Of a DNA stretch of 64,000 nt, positions 45,725-54,588 are shown in pieces. Under the pieces are notes generated by a model. The model had not been told where the DNA came from, searched no databases, and saw only the letters and a list, made by a program, of their open reading frames with translations. The translations under genes and the position numbers were made by a program. Origin of the DNA: Pseudomonadota bacterium (GTDB lineage: Bacteria; Pseudomonadota; Gammaproteobacteria; Pseudomonadales; Moraxellaceae); contig JAKBFV010000003.1 in NCBI GenBank assembly GCA_021833365.1, positions 1 through 64,000 of the forward strand, written 5' to 3'. The first letter of the stretch is position 1. The number at the start of each line of letters is the position of its first letter.

Positions 45725-46485
45725 GTCTCATCTTTGTGATCGCCGTCGTCGCCATCCTGCTGTTCTTCGCCGGGTTGCGCGTCAGCAATCAATACCAGCG
45801 TGCCGTCGTCTTTCGTCTCGGTCGCCTGCAACGCCTCGCCGGCCCCGGCCTGTACTGGATCATTCCGGGAATGGAGTGGCAGACCCTGGTCGATCTACGC
45901 ATCATCACTGCCTCGGTCGATCAGCAGGAGACCATCACCCGCGACAATGTGCCAGTCAAGATCACCGTCGTCATCTGGTATGCCATCACCGATCCCATCA
46001 AGTCGGTGATCGAGGTGCGCGATGTCGATGCCGCGGTCATCCAGATCGCGCTCACCACCTTGCGTAACATCATCGGTCGCCACAGCCTCGACGACGTCCT
46101 CAAAGAGCAGGAACAACTCGGCCTCGACATGCGTCAGGCCATCGACAAGGCGACCGAGCCCTGGGGGGTGAAAGTGACGCGCGTGGAGATGCGCAACGTC
46201 GAGATCCCGGAATCCATGCAGCGCGCCATGGCTCAGGAGGCCGAGGCCCTGCGCGAGAAACGCGCCCGCCTGATCAAGGCCGAGGCCGAACTCGAGGCGT
46301 CGATGAAGCTCAAGGAAGCTGCTGGCCTGATCATGGAAAACCCAGCCGGACTGGAACTGCGTCGCATGCAGATGATCACCGAGGTCGGCGCTGAGCAGAA
46401 CACCACCACCATCATCATGATGCCGAGCGAGTTCGTCTCGGCAGCGGCGGCGGTGGCACGCTGGGGCGGCCACCACCAGAGCTGA
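45721..46485 (+). CDS. Slipin/stomatin-like SPFH-domain protein
   Basis: The 254-residue protein has an N-terminal membrane segment (about 3-18) and an SPFH domain: YQRAVVFRLGRLQRLAGPGLYWIIP, DLRIITASVDQQETITRDNVPVKI, ALTTLRNIIGRHSLDDVL and WGVKVTRVEMRNVEIPESMQRAMAQEAEA. A helical tail (about 175-215) mediates oligomers in the family. Slipins organise membrane microdomains, often with a partner NfeD protease; here the partner gene is instead a PH-like protein. It is translationally coupled to that gene and converges on the DUF4337 gene. Confidence 0.93.
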   Translation: MSLIFVIAVVAILLFFAGLRVSNQYQRAVVFRLGRLQRLAGPGLYWIIPGMEWQTLVDLRIITASVDQQETITRDNVPVKITVVIWYAITDPIKSVIEVRDVDAAVIQIALTTLRNIIGRHSLDDVLKEQEQLGLDMRQAIDKATEPWGVKVTRVEMRNVEIPESMQRAMAQEAEALREKRARLIKAEAELEASMKLKEAAGLIMENPAGLELRRMQMITEVGAEQNTTTIIMMPSEFVSAAAAVARWGGHHQS

Positions 46486-46493
46486 AGCTCAGC

Positions 46494-47033
46494 TCAGCTG
46501 AGAAACAGGAAGAAGCCGTCGAGGAAGAAAAACACCCCGATCAGGCCCACCGGCAGCGCCGTCCACCAGACCTTGCGGATGTCGAGCAGTCCGGCGATGG
46601 AATTGAGCAAGATGGCGACCTGCAAAAAGATGACGGCACGACCGAAGGGTTTGCCGTGCTGCTTGGCTTCATCACGTTGCAGCTCAAGCCGGTGCGCCTG
46701 CTCCTTGACCTCGGCCTTTTCCTTTTGGTACTTCTTCAGCTTGGCCTGCAGCAGGGTGATGTGCTGCGCATAGGTCTGCGCGGCATTGCTGTGCGCCGGC
46801 AAGGACAGGGCCTGCAGCTGCAGCTGCTCGAGCTGCAATTCCTGCAGATGCTGCTTGAGGCTCTTGGCCTGATAAAAGGACCATTGATCTGAAGCCTGCG
46901 TCTGACTGATCAGGGCGAGCGTCGAATAACCGCCGCCTTTGAAGGTCGAAAAGGTCGCACACACGGCGAGAAGAACGGTGGCCAAGGCCATGTCGTTCTT
47001 CCATGACGGCTTATCACTTTTTTCTGCAGCCAC
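46494..47033 (-). CDS. DUF4337 membrane protein
   Basis: The 179-residue protein shows the DUF4337 layout: an N-terminal helix (MALATVLLAVCATFSTFKGGG), the conserved segment SQTQASDQWSFYQAKSLKQHLQE, a long coiled coil (about 60-125) and two C-terminal helices (about 130-177). The function is unknown. The start codon is GTG (47033-47031), supported by AAGGAG 6 bases upstream. It converges on the slipin gene with only 8 bases between stops and lies behind the histidine phosphatase gene, 32 bases away. Confidence 0.85.
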   Translation of the reverse strand: MAAEKSDKPSWKNDMALATVLLAVCATFSTFKGGGYSTLALISQTQASDQWSFYQAKSLKQHLQELQLEQLQLQALSLPAHSNAAQTYAQHITLLQAKLKKYQKEKAEVKEQAHRLELQRDEAKQHGKPFGRAVIFLQVAILLNSIAGLLDIRKVWWTALPVGLIGVFFFLDGFFLFLS

Positions 47034-47065
47034 AACGCTCTCCTTCTTTCTTTTTCCTTACCATC

Positions 47066-47677
47066 TCAATGTACAGCTGCTTGGGCGGTCAAGCCGGGAC
47101 ACGTCGTCGGCAGATCCTGCAGACCTTCCTGCTCGTGGCTGAAGACGACATGGTGACCGGGGCCGATGCGCAGGACATAGAGACTGTCATAGTCCTGGTC
47201 CTGCCAGACCGGCACCTGTTGCGGATCGGCGCCCAGACGTACCAGCAGAAGACGCGCCAGCGCTTCGCCCCAGTGATGTTCCCAGGCCAGCACCTGCACG
47301 GCGGCAGGCGCTGCCAGCAGGCGATCGGCGAGTGGCTCGATCTGCGTCATGCCAGCATCGATATGCACCGGCAGACCGGCGGCGATGGCCAGGGGCTCGA
47401 CCGTCGCCAGCGGCCGGATATAAGCATAGACGTGGCCATGATCGCGCTTACCGATGGCCGGATTGGGCGCATAGATCGCCTGCGGAGCGCCATAGCGCGA
47501 CCACAACACCGGCACCAGGGCGAGCGAACGGTTGAGCCCCTGACAATCGAGTTGGCCAAGGCCGAGAGCCGGTTTTTCGGCGTGCCGCATGATGACGATG
47601 ACGCGGTCGGCGGCGGCGGTCATCGTCAAGCCGAGCAGCGCCGACAGCAGCAGGGCGCCCCACATGGTTCTGATCAT
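47066..47677 (-). CDS. Secreted histidine phosphatase superfamily protein
   Basis: The 203-residue protein has a signal peptide (about 1-23, ALLLSALLGLTMTAAA) and the phosphohistidine motif RHAEKP directly after it (VIVIMRHAEKPAL). A second His pair (WEHHWGEAL) supplies the other active-site His. The third region resembles broad-specificity phosphatases. The protein is probably periplasmic. I use ATG 47677; a GTG 9 bases upstream (47686) is also possible. The substrate cannot be predicted. Confidence 0.8.
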   Translation of the reverse strand: MIRTMWGALLLSALLGLTMTAAADRVIVIMRHAEKPALGLGQLDCQGLNRSLALVPVLWSRYGAPQAIYAPNPAIGKRDHGHVYAYIRPLATVEPLAIAAGLPVHIDAGMTQIEPLADRLLAAPAAVQVLAWEHHWGEALARLLLVRLGADPQQVPVWQDQDYDSLYVLRIGPGHHVVFSHEQEGLQDLPTTCPGLTAQAAVH

Positions 47678-47817
47678 GTCCTTCACTTCCTGATCGAGGC
47701 ACCCCTAGCATACGCATCTACAGGCCTTTCGACCACCGCATGATCAGCGTCTGTAAGCGATCGGTAAGGCTCTTCCGTTAAAATGACGGCCTCCGATCCT
47801 TCCTCGTAGCAGGCACC

Positions 47818-48984
47818 ATGCTCTCTTGCCATCTTCGCCTCATCGTCGTTCTTGCCATCGCCAGCAGCATCACTGCCTGTCATTTCGGTGCGGCAGCGAA
47901 GGCGAGCAGCGGCGCCGACCTCCCTGCCGTGACAGCGACGGGCGTGACCTTGAGCGCGGCTCAGGCGGCGACCCTGGGCTTCGCCACGGCGACACAGCGC
48001 AAGCTGCAGGACTGGCTGGAAGTGCCGGCGCAGATCGACGCCGACGGCGATCATAGCCTGCCCATCTTCAGCCCTTATAATGGCCGCATCGTCGCCTGCT
48101 ATGTCCATCCTGGTGACCACGTCGAACGCGGCACCCCCTTGTTCAGTTTCAGCAGCCCCGACCTCATTCAGGCCGAGAATGCTTACCTGAGCGCGCGCGC
48201 CAACCTGGCCCTGACACAAGCCGCCCTGCACCGTGCACACCCCTTGCAGGCGGCACAGGAGATCGCGCTCAAGGACCTCGAACAAGCGACCGCTGACTTC
48301 AACACGGCACAAGCGGCCGAGCGTGCCGCCCGACAGACCCTGCTGAGCATGGGCCTGCCCGCGACCGCCTTGCGCCGTTTGCAGGATCAGGGTGAGATCA
48401 CGGCCACCTTGACCGTGTACAGTCCGATGGCGGGGCTGATCAGCGATCGCCAGGCCCAGGTCGGTCTCTTCGTGCAAGCCGGCAATACCCCCGCCCCCTA
48501 TACCCTGAGCGGTCAGGGGCAGCTCTGGCTCGATGCCGCCCTGCCGGAAGGCAGCGGCGCCGGACAGGTCGGCACACCGTTCCATGCGAACACCCTGGCA
48601 GATCCCGAACACACACTGCAAGGCCGCATCGTCTACCGCGCCTTCGCCGAGGACCCCGTCACCCACACCTTGCTGGCGCGCGCCGTCCTCGACGCTCCGA
48701 CACCCGAGCTGCATCCCGGCATGTTCGTCAGCATGAGCGTGCAAAATGGTCCGTCACACCTGGGCGTGACGGTGCCTGATGACGCCGTGGTGCGCGAGCC
48801 CGACGGCACGACCAGCCTGTGGACGAGCAGCGATCGTCGCCACTTTGTCGTACATACGGTGCACGTTGGCCTGGAAGAGGATGGCTGGACCGAGATCATC
48901 GACGGCATCACCGCCGGCACCCAGGTGGTGACTCTGGGCGCCATCAATCTGAGCAACATTCTACACGCCAGCGGGGATGATTGA
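47818..48984 (+). CDS. Heavy-metal RND periplasmic adaptor lipoprotein (CzcB/CusB-like)
   Basis: The 388-residue protein has a lipoprotein signal (lipobox ITAC at about residue 21), a barrel-sandwich domain split as FSPYNGRIVACYVHPGDHVERGTPLFSFSS and VYSPMAGLISDRQAQVGLFV, a helical hairpin (about 120-185), and a membrane-proximal C-terminal domain. Adaptors of this type link an HME-RND pump to its outer-membrane channel. No extra His/Met-rich metal-binding segment is evident, so the metal is uncertain. The permease ATG follows 3 bases after the stop. Confidence 0.9.
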   Translation: MLSCHLRLIVVLAIASSITACHFGAAAKASSGADLPAVTATGVTLSAAQAATLGFATATQRKLQDWLEVPAQIDADGDHSLPIFSPYNGRIVACYVHPGDHVERGTPLFSFSSPDLIQAENAYLSARANLALTQAALHRAHPLQAAQEIALKDLEQATADFNTAQAAERAARQTLLSMGLPATALRRLQDQGEITATLTVYSPMAGLISDRQAQVGLFVQAGNTPAPYTLSGQGQLWLDAALPEGSGAGQVGTPFHANTLADPEHTLQGRIVYRAFAEDPVTHTLLARAVLDAPTPELHPGMFVSMSVQNGPSHLGVTVPDDAVVREPDGTTSLWTSSDRRHFVVHTVHVGLEEDGWTEIIDGITAGTQVVTLGAINLSNILHASGDD

Positions 48985-48987
48985 GGC

Positions 48988-51900
48988 ATGCTCAAGTCCC
49001 TGTTGATTCTGACGCTGTCGCGCAGCAACCTCGTCCTCGGCATCCTCCTGGTCTTTTTGGCCATGGGGCTCGATGCCGTCCATCATCTCAACGTCGAAGC
49101 CTATCCCGATCCGGCGCCGGTCATCCTCGAGATCACCGCGCAGGCGCCAGGGCTCTCGGCCGAGGAGATGGAGCGCTACTACACCACGCCCATGGAGATC
49201 GGCCTCTACTCGACCCCGGGCATCGCCAACATCCGTTCCACCTCGTTTTATGGCCTCAGCTTCGTGCGCGTGACCTTTCGCTATGGTATCGACTACTACT
49301 TCGCCTATACGCAAGCGGCCCTGGCCCTACAGCAAAACGTCAGCCTGCCCAACAATCAGGTGGCCCAGATCCAGCAGTCCAGCCTGACCGGCGAGATCTA
49401 TCGCTATCAGGTCGTCGGACCGCCGCACTTTGGTCTGAGCAATCTGCGCACGGTGCAGGACTGGGTCATCGCGCGCCGGCTCAGCACCATCCCGGGCATC
49501 GCTCAGATCAACAGCTGGGGCGGTACGACCAAGACCTTCGACGTGGCCGTCGACCTGCATCGCCTGCAGGCCTGGCATCTGAGCATTCCGCAGGTCATCA
49601 CCGCCCTCGGCAATGCCAATGTCAATGTCGGTGGGCGCGAGATCACCCTCGGCCAGCAGTCGGTGAACATCCGCGGCATCGGGTTGATCGATGATGGCGG
49701 CGATGATGATCTGACGCACGGCACTCGCCTCGACGATATCGAAAACATCGTCATCAGCCAAAACCATGGCATCCCCATCCTGATCAAGGATGTCGCGCGC
49801 GTCCAGGTCGGCTACTTGCCCCGTCTCGGCATCGCCGGCCGCGACCGCCAGGATGACATCGTCGCTGCCATCGTCGTCATGAGCCGCACCCAGCACACCA
49901 ATGCCATGATCGCCAAGATCAAGGCATTGGTGCAGACCATGAACCACGACGGCAGCCTTCCTGCCGGTGTGCACATCGTCCCCTACTACGATCGCAGCCA
50001 GCTGGTGGCGGTGACCACCGACACCGTCCTGCACAATCTTTTGTTCGGCTGTCTGCTCGTCTTCATCATCCAGTGGCTCTTTCTCGGCGATCTGCGTTCC
50101 GCCTTGATCGTCGGCTTCAACATCCCCATCGCGCTGCTGTGCAGCACCCTGATGCTGTACTGGCGCGGCGAGGACGCCAATCTGCTCTCGATCGGCGCCG
50201 TCGACTTCGGCATCATCGTCGACTCGGCGGTCATCCTGGTCGAGAATGTCTTTCGCAACCTGCAAAAACCGATCGCTGCCCAGGAAGACCTGCTGCATAC
50301 CGATCAGGCTGAAGATGGGGTCATCGGTCGCCCGAAAAGCCCATGGAGCCTGCGCCGATCCATCATCATGATCTCCGGCCACCAGGTCGGTCGCGCGGTG
50401 TTCTTCTCGACCCTGATCACCGTCGCTGCCTTCATGCCGCTGTTCACCATGCAGGGGGTGGAGGGGCAGATCTTTGGGCCGATGGCGCGCACTTACGCCT
50501 ATGCCCTGATCGGTGCCCTCATCTCGACCTTCACCTTTACGCCCGTCCTCTCCGCCTGGTTGATGCCAGCGCAGATCACCGAGGTGGAGACCTGCCTGGT
50601 ACGCCACCTGCGTCACGTCTACGATCTCATCCTCGATCGGGCTCTGCGCCACCGCCTTGCGGTTCTCGCGCTGGGCACTCTTTTCCTGCTCATCTGCGCT
50701 GCGCTGGCACCGCGCCTCGGTTCGGAGTTCCTGCCCAGCCTGGAGGAAGGCAATTTCTGGATCCGTGCCTCCATGCCGCCGACGCTGGCCCTCGCCGATG
50801 GCACCCGCGCCACCCGCACCATGCGTGAGATCCTGCTGCGCCACCCCGAGATCATCACCGTCGTCTCGCAACATGGCCGTCCGGACAATGGCAGCGATGC
50901 GTCTCCACTGTCCAATGTCGAGCTTTTCGTGCCGCTCAAACCGCAGGCACAGTGGCCGCATGGCGAGACCAAGGCCGAGCTCACCGAGACGATACAACAC
51001 GAATTCAAACAGGCACTGCCCGGCATCAACTTCAATTTCTCGCAGTACATCCAGGACAATATCGAGGAAGCCCTGTCCGGCGTCAAAGGCGCCAACTCGG
51101 TGAAGATCATCGGCCCCAACCTGAGCGAACTCGAGCATCTCGCCAATGCGGTGCAGAGCGAGATGCAGGGGGTGACTGGCATCACCGACCTCGGCATCTT
51201 CCACCTCCTCGGCCAGACCAATCTCAATATCCACATCGATCGCGCCAGGGCAGCGCGTTACGGCCTCAACAGCGGTGACGTCAACAATGTCATCCAGGCT
51301 GCCCTCGGCGGTGCCAATGCCACCACGGTGCTGGAAGGTGACCGGCAGTTCGGCCTCCTCGTACGCATCCGCAGCGATGAGCGCGATAGCCTTGCTAAGA
51401 TCCGCAATCTGCCGGTGGCCTGGACCGACGCCAATGGCACGGTTCGCTATATCCCGCTGAGCAGCATCGCCGATATCCGTCTCGATGAGGGTGCCGCCTA
51501 CATTTACCATGAAGGGACGCAGCGCTACATTCCGGTCAAGTTCAGTGTGCGCGGCCGTGATCTCGGCAGTACGGTCAGCGAGGCGCAGCAGCGCATCGCC
51601 GAGCATGTCCATCTGCCCGCCGGTTACCGCATCGTCTGGGCGGGGGAATTCGAGGATCTGCAAAAGGCGCGACAACGCCTGGAGATCATGGTGCCGATCA
51701 GCCTCGGCCTCATCCTCGCCCTGCTCTACGCCATGTTCAATTCGGTGCGCGACAGCCTGCTGGCGCTGGCCGGCATCCCGCTGGCGGCCGCTGGCGGCAT
51801 CCTCGCCCTCTACGCGACACATCTCCCGTTCAGCATCTCGGCGGCGATCGGCTTCATCTCCCTGTCCGGGGTCTCGGTGATGAATGGCATCCTCGTGCTC

Positions 51901-52191
51901 TCTTATTACAAGCAACTGCATGGCGATGGCATGGAAGCGCGTGCCGCCTTGCGTCAGGCGGCCAGCCAGCGCATGCGCCCCATGCTGATGACGGCGCTCT
52001 CCGCCTGCATCGGCCTGGCGCCGGCTGCCGTTTCGCACGGCATCGGCAGTCAGGTGCAGCGGCCGCTGGCGACGGTGGTGGTCGGCGGCCTGGCGCTCGG
52101 CGCCCTGCTCATGCTGGTCGTCCTGCCCGCCCTGTTGTCGCTGATCCATCCCTCCACCGCGCATACTCAGGATACGGGAGAGACGCCATGA
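48988..52191 (+). CDS. Heavy-metal efflux RND permease (CzcA/CusA family)
   Basis: The 1067-residue inner-membrane pump has the RND layout. Near residue 406 helix 4 reads VDFGIIVDSAVILVENVF, the HME signature with the D...D...E proton relay found in CzcA and CusA, which identifies the heavy-metal branch. The start LTLSRSNLVLGILLVFLAMGL and the late SGVSVMNGILVLSYYKQL are family-typical. The metal cannot be read safely from sequence. It is flanked by its adaptor and outer-membrane factor with almost no spacing, giving a complete tripartite operon. Confidence 0.94.
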   Translation: MLKSLLILTLSRSNLVLGILLVFLAMGLDAVHHLNVEAYPDPAPVILEITAQAPGLSAEEMERYYTTPMEIGLYSTPGIANIRSTSFYGLSFVRVTFRYGIDYYFAYTQAALALQQNVSLPNNQVAQIQQSSLTGEIYRYQVVGPPHFGLSNLRTVQDWVIARRLSTIPGIAQINSWGGTTKTFDVAVDLHRLQAWHLSIPQVITALGNANVNVGGREITLGQQSVNIRGIGLIDDGGDDDLTHGTRLDDIENIVISQNHGIPILIKDVARVQVGYLPRLGIAGRDRQDDIVAAIVVMSRTQHTNAMIAKIKALVQTMNHDGSLPAGVHIVPYYDRSQLVAVTTDTVLHNLLFGCLLVFIIQWLFLGDLRSALIVGFNIPIALLCSTLMLYWRGEDANLLSIGAVDFGIIVDSAVILVENVFRNLQKPIAAQEDLLHTDQAEDGVIGRPKSPWSLRRSIIMISGHQVGRAVFFSTLITVAAFMPLFTMQGVEGQIFGPMARTYAYALIGALISTFTFTPVLSAWLMPAQITEVETCLVRHLRHVYDLILDRALRHRLAVLALGTLFLLICAALAPRLGSEFLPSLEEGNFWIRASMPPTLALADGTRATRTMREILLRHPEIITVVSQHGRPDNGSDASPLSNVELFVPLKPQAQWPHGETKAELTETIQHEFKQALPGINFNFSQYIQDNIEEALSGVKGANSVKIIGPNLSELEHLANAVQSEMQGVTGITDLGIFHLLGQTNLNIHIDRARAARYGLNSGDVNNVIQAALGGANATTVLEGDRQFGLLVRIRSDERDSLAKIRNLPVAWTDANGTVRYIPLSSIADIRLDEGAAYIYHEGTQRYIPVKFSVRGRDLGSTVSEAQQRIAEHVHLPAGYRIVWAGEFEDLQKARQRLEIMVPISLGLILALLYAMFNSVRDSLLALAGIPLAAAGGILALYATHLPFSISAAIGFISLSGVSVMNGILVLSYYKQLHGDGMEARAALRQAASQRMRPMLMTALSACIGLAPAAVSHGIGSQVQRPLATVVVGGLALGALLMLVVLPALLSLIHPSTAHTQDTGETP

Positions 52192-53603
52192 CCGTGCGCC
52201 AGCGCAAGCTCGCCCTCCTGTTGAGCACTCTGCTCGGCGGCTGCAGCCTCAACCAGCCAGCCAGGCCGCCGGCCATGCCCCTGCCGCAGCAGTTTGGCCG
52301 TGATGACGCCAGCATGGCGCAAGCTTTGGGGCGCGCTGAAACGAATACGCCCCTGTGGCAGAACGCCAGCCTGCAGGGCTGGCTGCGCGCCGGCCTGCAC
52401 CACAACCCTTCACTGCAGAGCAGCTTGTCCAGTCTGCGCGCGGCGCATGAGCAGACCCTGGCGCAAAAGGCCAGTCTGCTGCCCGCCTTCACCGCCAGCT
52501 ATACGCCGCAGCGCGCCACCACCTCAGCCATCCTCGCCTCGCCCCTGCAGTCGCCGGCCAATCCCTATACCCTGCAGACGGCACAGGTGGCAGTGAGCTA
52601 CAACATCGACGTCTTTGGTCTCAATCATGATCTGCTCTACAGCGTCGAGGCGCAGGAAAAGCTCGCACAAGCGCAGTTGCAGGCCGCCCGTCTGACCTTG
52701 ATCGGCAGCATCGCCAGCAGCGCCGTGCAATTAGCAGCGGCGACGGATGGCCGGCAGCGCAGCCTGTCCCTGCTGCGCGATGAGCATGAGCTGACGCAGA
52801 TCCTGCAACAGGGTCTCGCCCAGGGCTTCAATACGCGCCTCGATGTGCTGCAGCAGGAGCAGCAGGAGCAACAAGTCGCTGCCAGCCTCGGCACCTTCCA
52901 AAAACAGCTGGAACAGAGCCGCGATGCCCTCGCCGTCCTCACCGGCCAGCCACCTGCTGATTTCAGCGCCGCTGACTTGCATCTGGCCGATCTGCAGGCG
53001 CCTGGAGCGCCACCGACGCAGGTGCCAGCGGCCTGGGTGCGGCGCCGTCCGGACATCGCCGCTGCCGATGCGCAGGTCAAGACCGCCGCCGCCGATCTCG
53101 GCGTCGCCGCCGCCAGTCGCTGGCCACAACTGGCGGTGCTGGCGGCCTGGGGAGGCAACGCTTCGACGCTCGCGCAGACCTTGCAGCCAGCCAATCGCTT
53201 CTGGAGTCTCGGCGCCAGCGTCACGCAACCGCTGTTCGACTTTGGTGTACTCAAGCATCGTCAGCGTGCGGCGCAGGCCAACCTCGACGCCGCTGAACAG
53301 CAGTACCGCATGACCGTGCTGCAGGCCCTGCAGAACGTCGCCGATTCGCTCTATGCCCTCGCCGCCGACGATCAGTCCCTGCATCAGACGCAGCAACAGA
53401 CGCAGGACGCCGCTACGCTGATGCATATGAGTCAGCAGCGCCAGGAGCTCGGTTTCAGCCCCGGCCTCGAGGTTTTACAGAATCGCATCCTCTGGGAACA
53501 GGCCGAACTGACGCGTTTACAGGCCGAGGCCAGCCGCATCCTCGATCGCGTCGCCCTCGATCTCGCTCTCGGCTCGCCTGGGACGGTGACTGCGAAGCCC
53601 TGA
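52188..53603 (+). CDS. Outer membrane efflux lipoprotein (NodT family)
   Basis: The 471-residue protein has a lipobox (LLGGC, Cys at about residue 19) and two repeats of the outer-membrane efflux domain. The second carries the NodT hallmark VRRRPDIAAADAQVKTAAADLGVAAASRWPQL. It forms the outer-membrane channel for the preceding RND pump. Its ATG overlaps the permease stop by 4 bases. It is distinct from the partial channel protein at the left edge. Confidence 0.94.
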   Translation: MTVRQRKLALLLSTLLGGCSLNQPARPPAMPLPQQFGRDDASMAQALGRAETNTPLWQNASLQGWLRAGLHHNPSLQSSLSSLRAAHEQTLAQKASLLPAFTASYTPQRATTSAILASPLQSPANPYTLQTAQVAVSYNIDVFGLNHDLLYSVEAQEKLAQAQLQAARLTLIGSIASSAVQLAAATDGRQRSLSLLRDEHELTQILQQGLAQGFNTRLDVLQQEQQEQQVAASLGTFQKQLEQSRDALAVLTGQPPADFSAADLHLADLQAPGAPPTQVPAAWVRRRPDIAAADAQVKTAAADLGVAAASRWPQLAVLAAWGGNASTLAQTLQPANRFWSLGASVTQPLFDFGVLKHRQRAAQANLDAAEQQYRMTVLQALQNVADSLYALAADDQSLHQTQQQTQDAATLMHMSQQRQELGFSPGLEVLQNRILWEQAELTRLQAEASRILDRVALDLALGSPGTVTAKP

Positions 53604-53640
53604 AGCGGGGCTTTGCCTCCGTCGCACACCTGGTGATCAT

Positions 53641-53675
53641 GCCCGTTCGCAAACATCGCTGATCGCCGAACGGGC
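53641..53675. repeat. Inverted repeat after the heavy-metal efflux operon
   Basis: GCCCGTTCG (53641-53649) and CGAACGGGC (53667-53675) are perfect 9-base arms with a 17-base loop, 37 bases after the stop of the channel gene. There is no T-tract. It may act as a transcript end structure. The rest of the 244-base gap up to the next gene shows nothing recognisable apart from an AT-rich patch near 53770. Confidence 0.5.
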
Positions 53676-53847
53676 GAACCATGCTGGGCGCTGCGCTCGA
53701 TCGTGAGACCTCACCTTTCCAACAACATGAGCGGCCTCATCAAACAGCTCTTTGATTCAGCAATCCATTGACAAATAAAAATGATCATTTGACCTTAGCG
53801 TTAAAACCTCGGCCATCGTGCCTATGACTCCCCGGAGACGCTGAGAC

Positions 53848-54489
53848 ATGCAAGATGAAGGGCAGCATTTTCTCGCCACGACGGATCCCGAGCTGGCGCG
53901 CTGGATGCGGCATATCGGCTCACTCGCTCTGCCGACGACCAGTACTGACAGCCCCTATGCTGCTCTGCTGCGCGCCATCGCCCATCAGCAGTTGCATGCA
54001 CGCGCGGCCCAGAGCCTGCTCGCGCGCTTGGCCGAGCTGGCCGCCACGTCCTGCCCTGATCCGCAGCAGCTGTTGCGCTACAGCGATGCCGAGCTGCGCG
54101 CCTGCGGCTTCTCAGCCGGCAAGGTGGCGGCCTTGCGCGACCTCGCCCAACATACCCTGGCCGGTCTCGTCCCCGATCGTCAGCGCGCCTTGACCCTGTC
54201 GGATGCCGAACTCATCGCCAGCCTGACACAGATACGCGGCATCGGACGCTGGACGGTCGAAATGATGCTGATACAGACCCTCGGTCGCCGCGATGTGCTG
54301 CCCGTCGATGACCTCGGCATCCGCCGCGGCTATGGCATCCTGCATCGTCTCGAACAAGCTCCGACACCACGGCAGCTGGCCTTGGCTGGCAGTCGCTACG
54401 CCCCCTGGCGCAGTCTCGCCAGCCTCTACCTCTGGCGCATCAGCGATGCCCGCAGCGCACCGCCGGATCTCGACCAAGCCGGCGGATAG
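53848..54489 (+). CDS. AlkA-type DNA-3-methyladenine glycosylase II family protein
   Basis: The 213-residue protein is a helix-hairpin-helix DNA glycosylase. It has the family segment PYAALLRAIAHQQLHARAAQSL, the hairpin IRGIGRWTVEMMLIQTL and the catalytic Asp region DVLPVDDLGIRRGYG. It lacks the extra N-terminal domain of E. coli AlkA, so it is the short bacterial type. It removes alkylated purines to start base excision repair. GGAGACGCTGAG lies upstream. It appears to be transcribed alone or with the following MFS gene 99 bases later. Confidence 0.9.
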   Translation: MQDEGQHFLATTDPELARWMRHIGSLALPTTSTDSPYAALLRAIAHQQLHARAAQSLLARLAELAATSCPDPQQLLRYSDAELRACGFSAGKVAALRDLAQHTLAGLVPDRQRALTLSDAELIASLTQIRGIGRWTVEMMLIQTLGRRDVLPVDDLGIRRGYGILHRLEQAPTPRQLALAGSRYAPWRSLASLYLWRISDARSAPPDLDQAGG

Positions 54490-54588
54490 GCCGCCTTCGT
54501 GCGATGGCGGCGACAAGCGACCGGATGAGGAGGAGCGATGCACGGATGATGCAAATCGTTTATCATGCCGCCCTTGCAGGAGTGATGG

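Noticed and set aside
49327-52164. 945-codon minus-strand open frame opposite the heavy-metal RND permease
   Set aside because: It is a shadow of a GC-rich gene: its translation is dominated by Asp, Gln, Arg and His runs with no domain pattern, while the plus strand has a complete CzcA-type protein.
53595-53613. Intrinsic terminator at the end of the heavy-metal efflux operon (AAGCCC...GGGCTT)
   Set aside because: The 6-base stem starts within the coding sequence and is followed by TGCC rather than a T-run; too weak to call.
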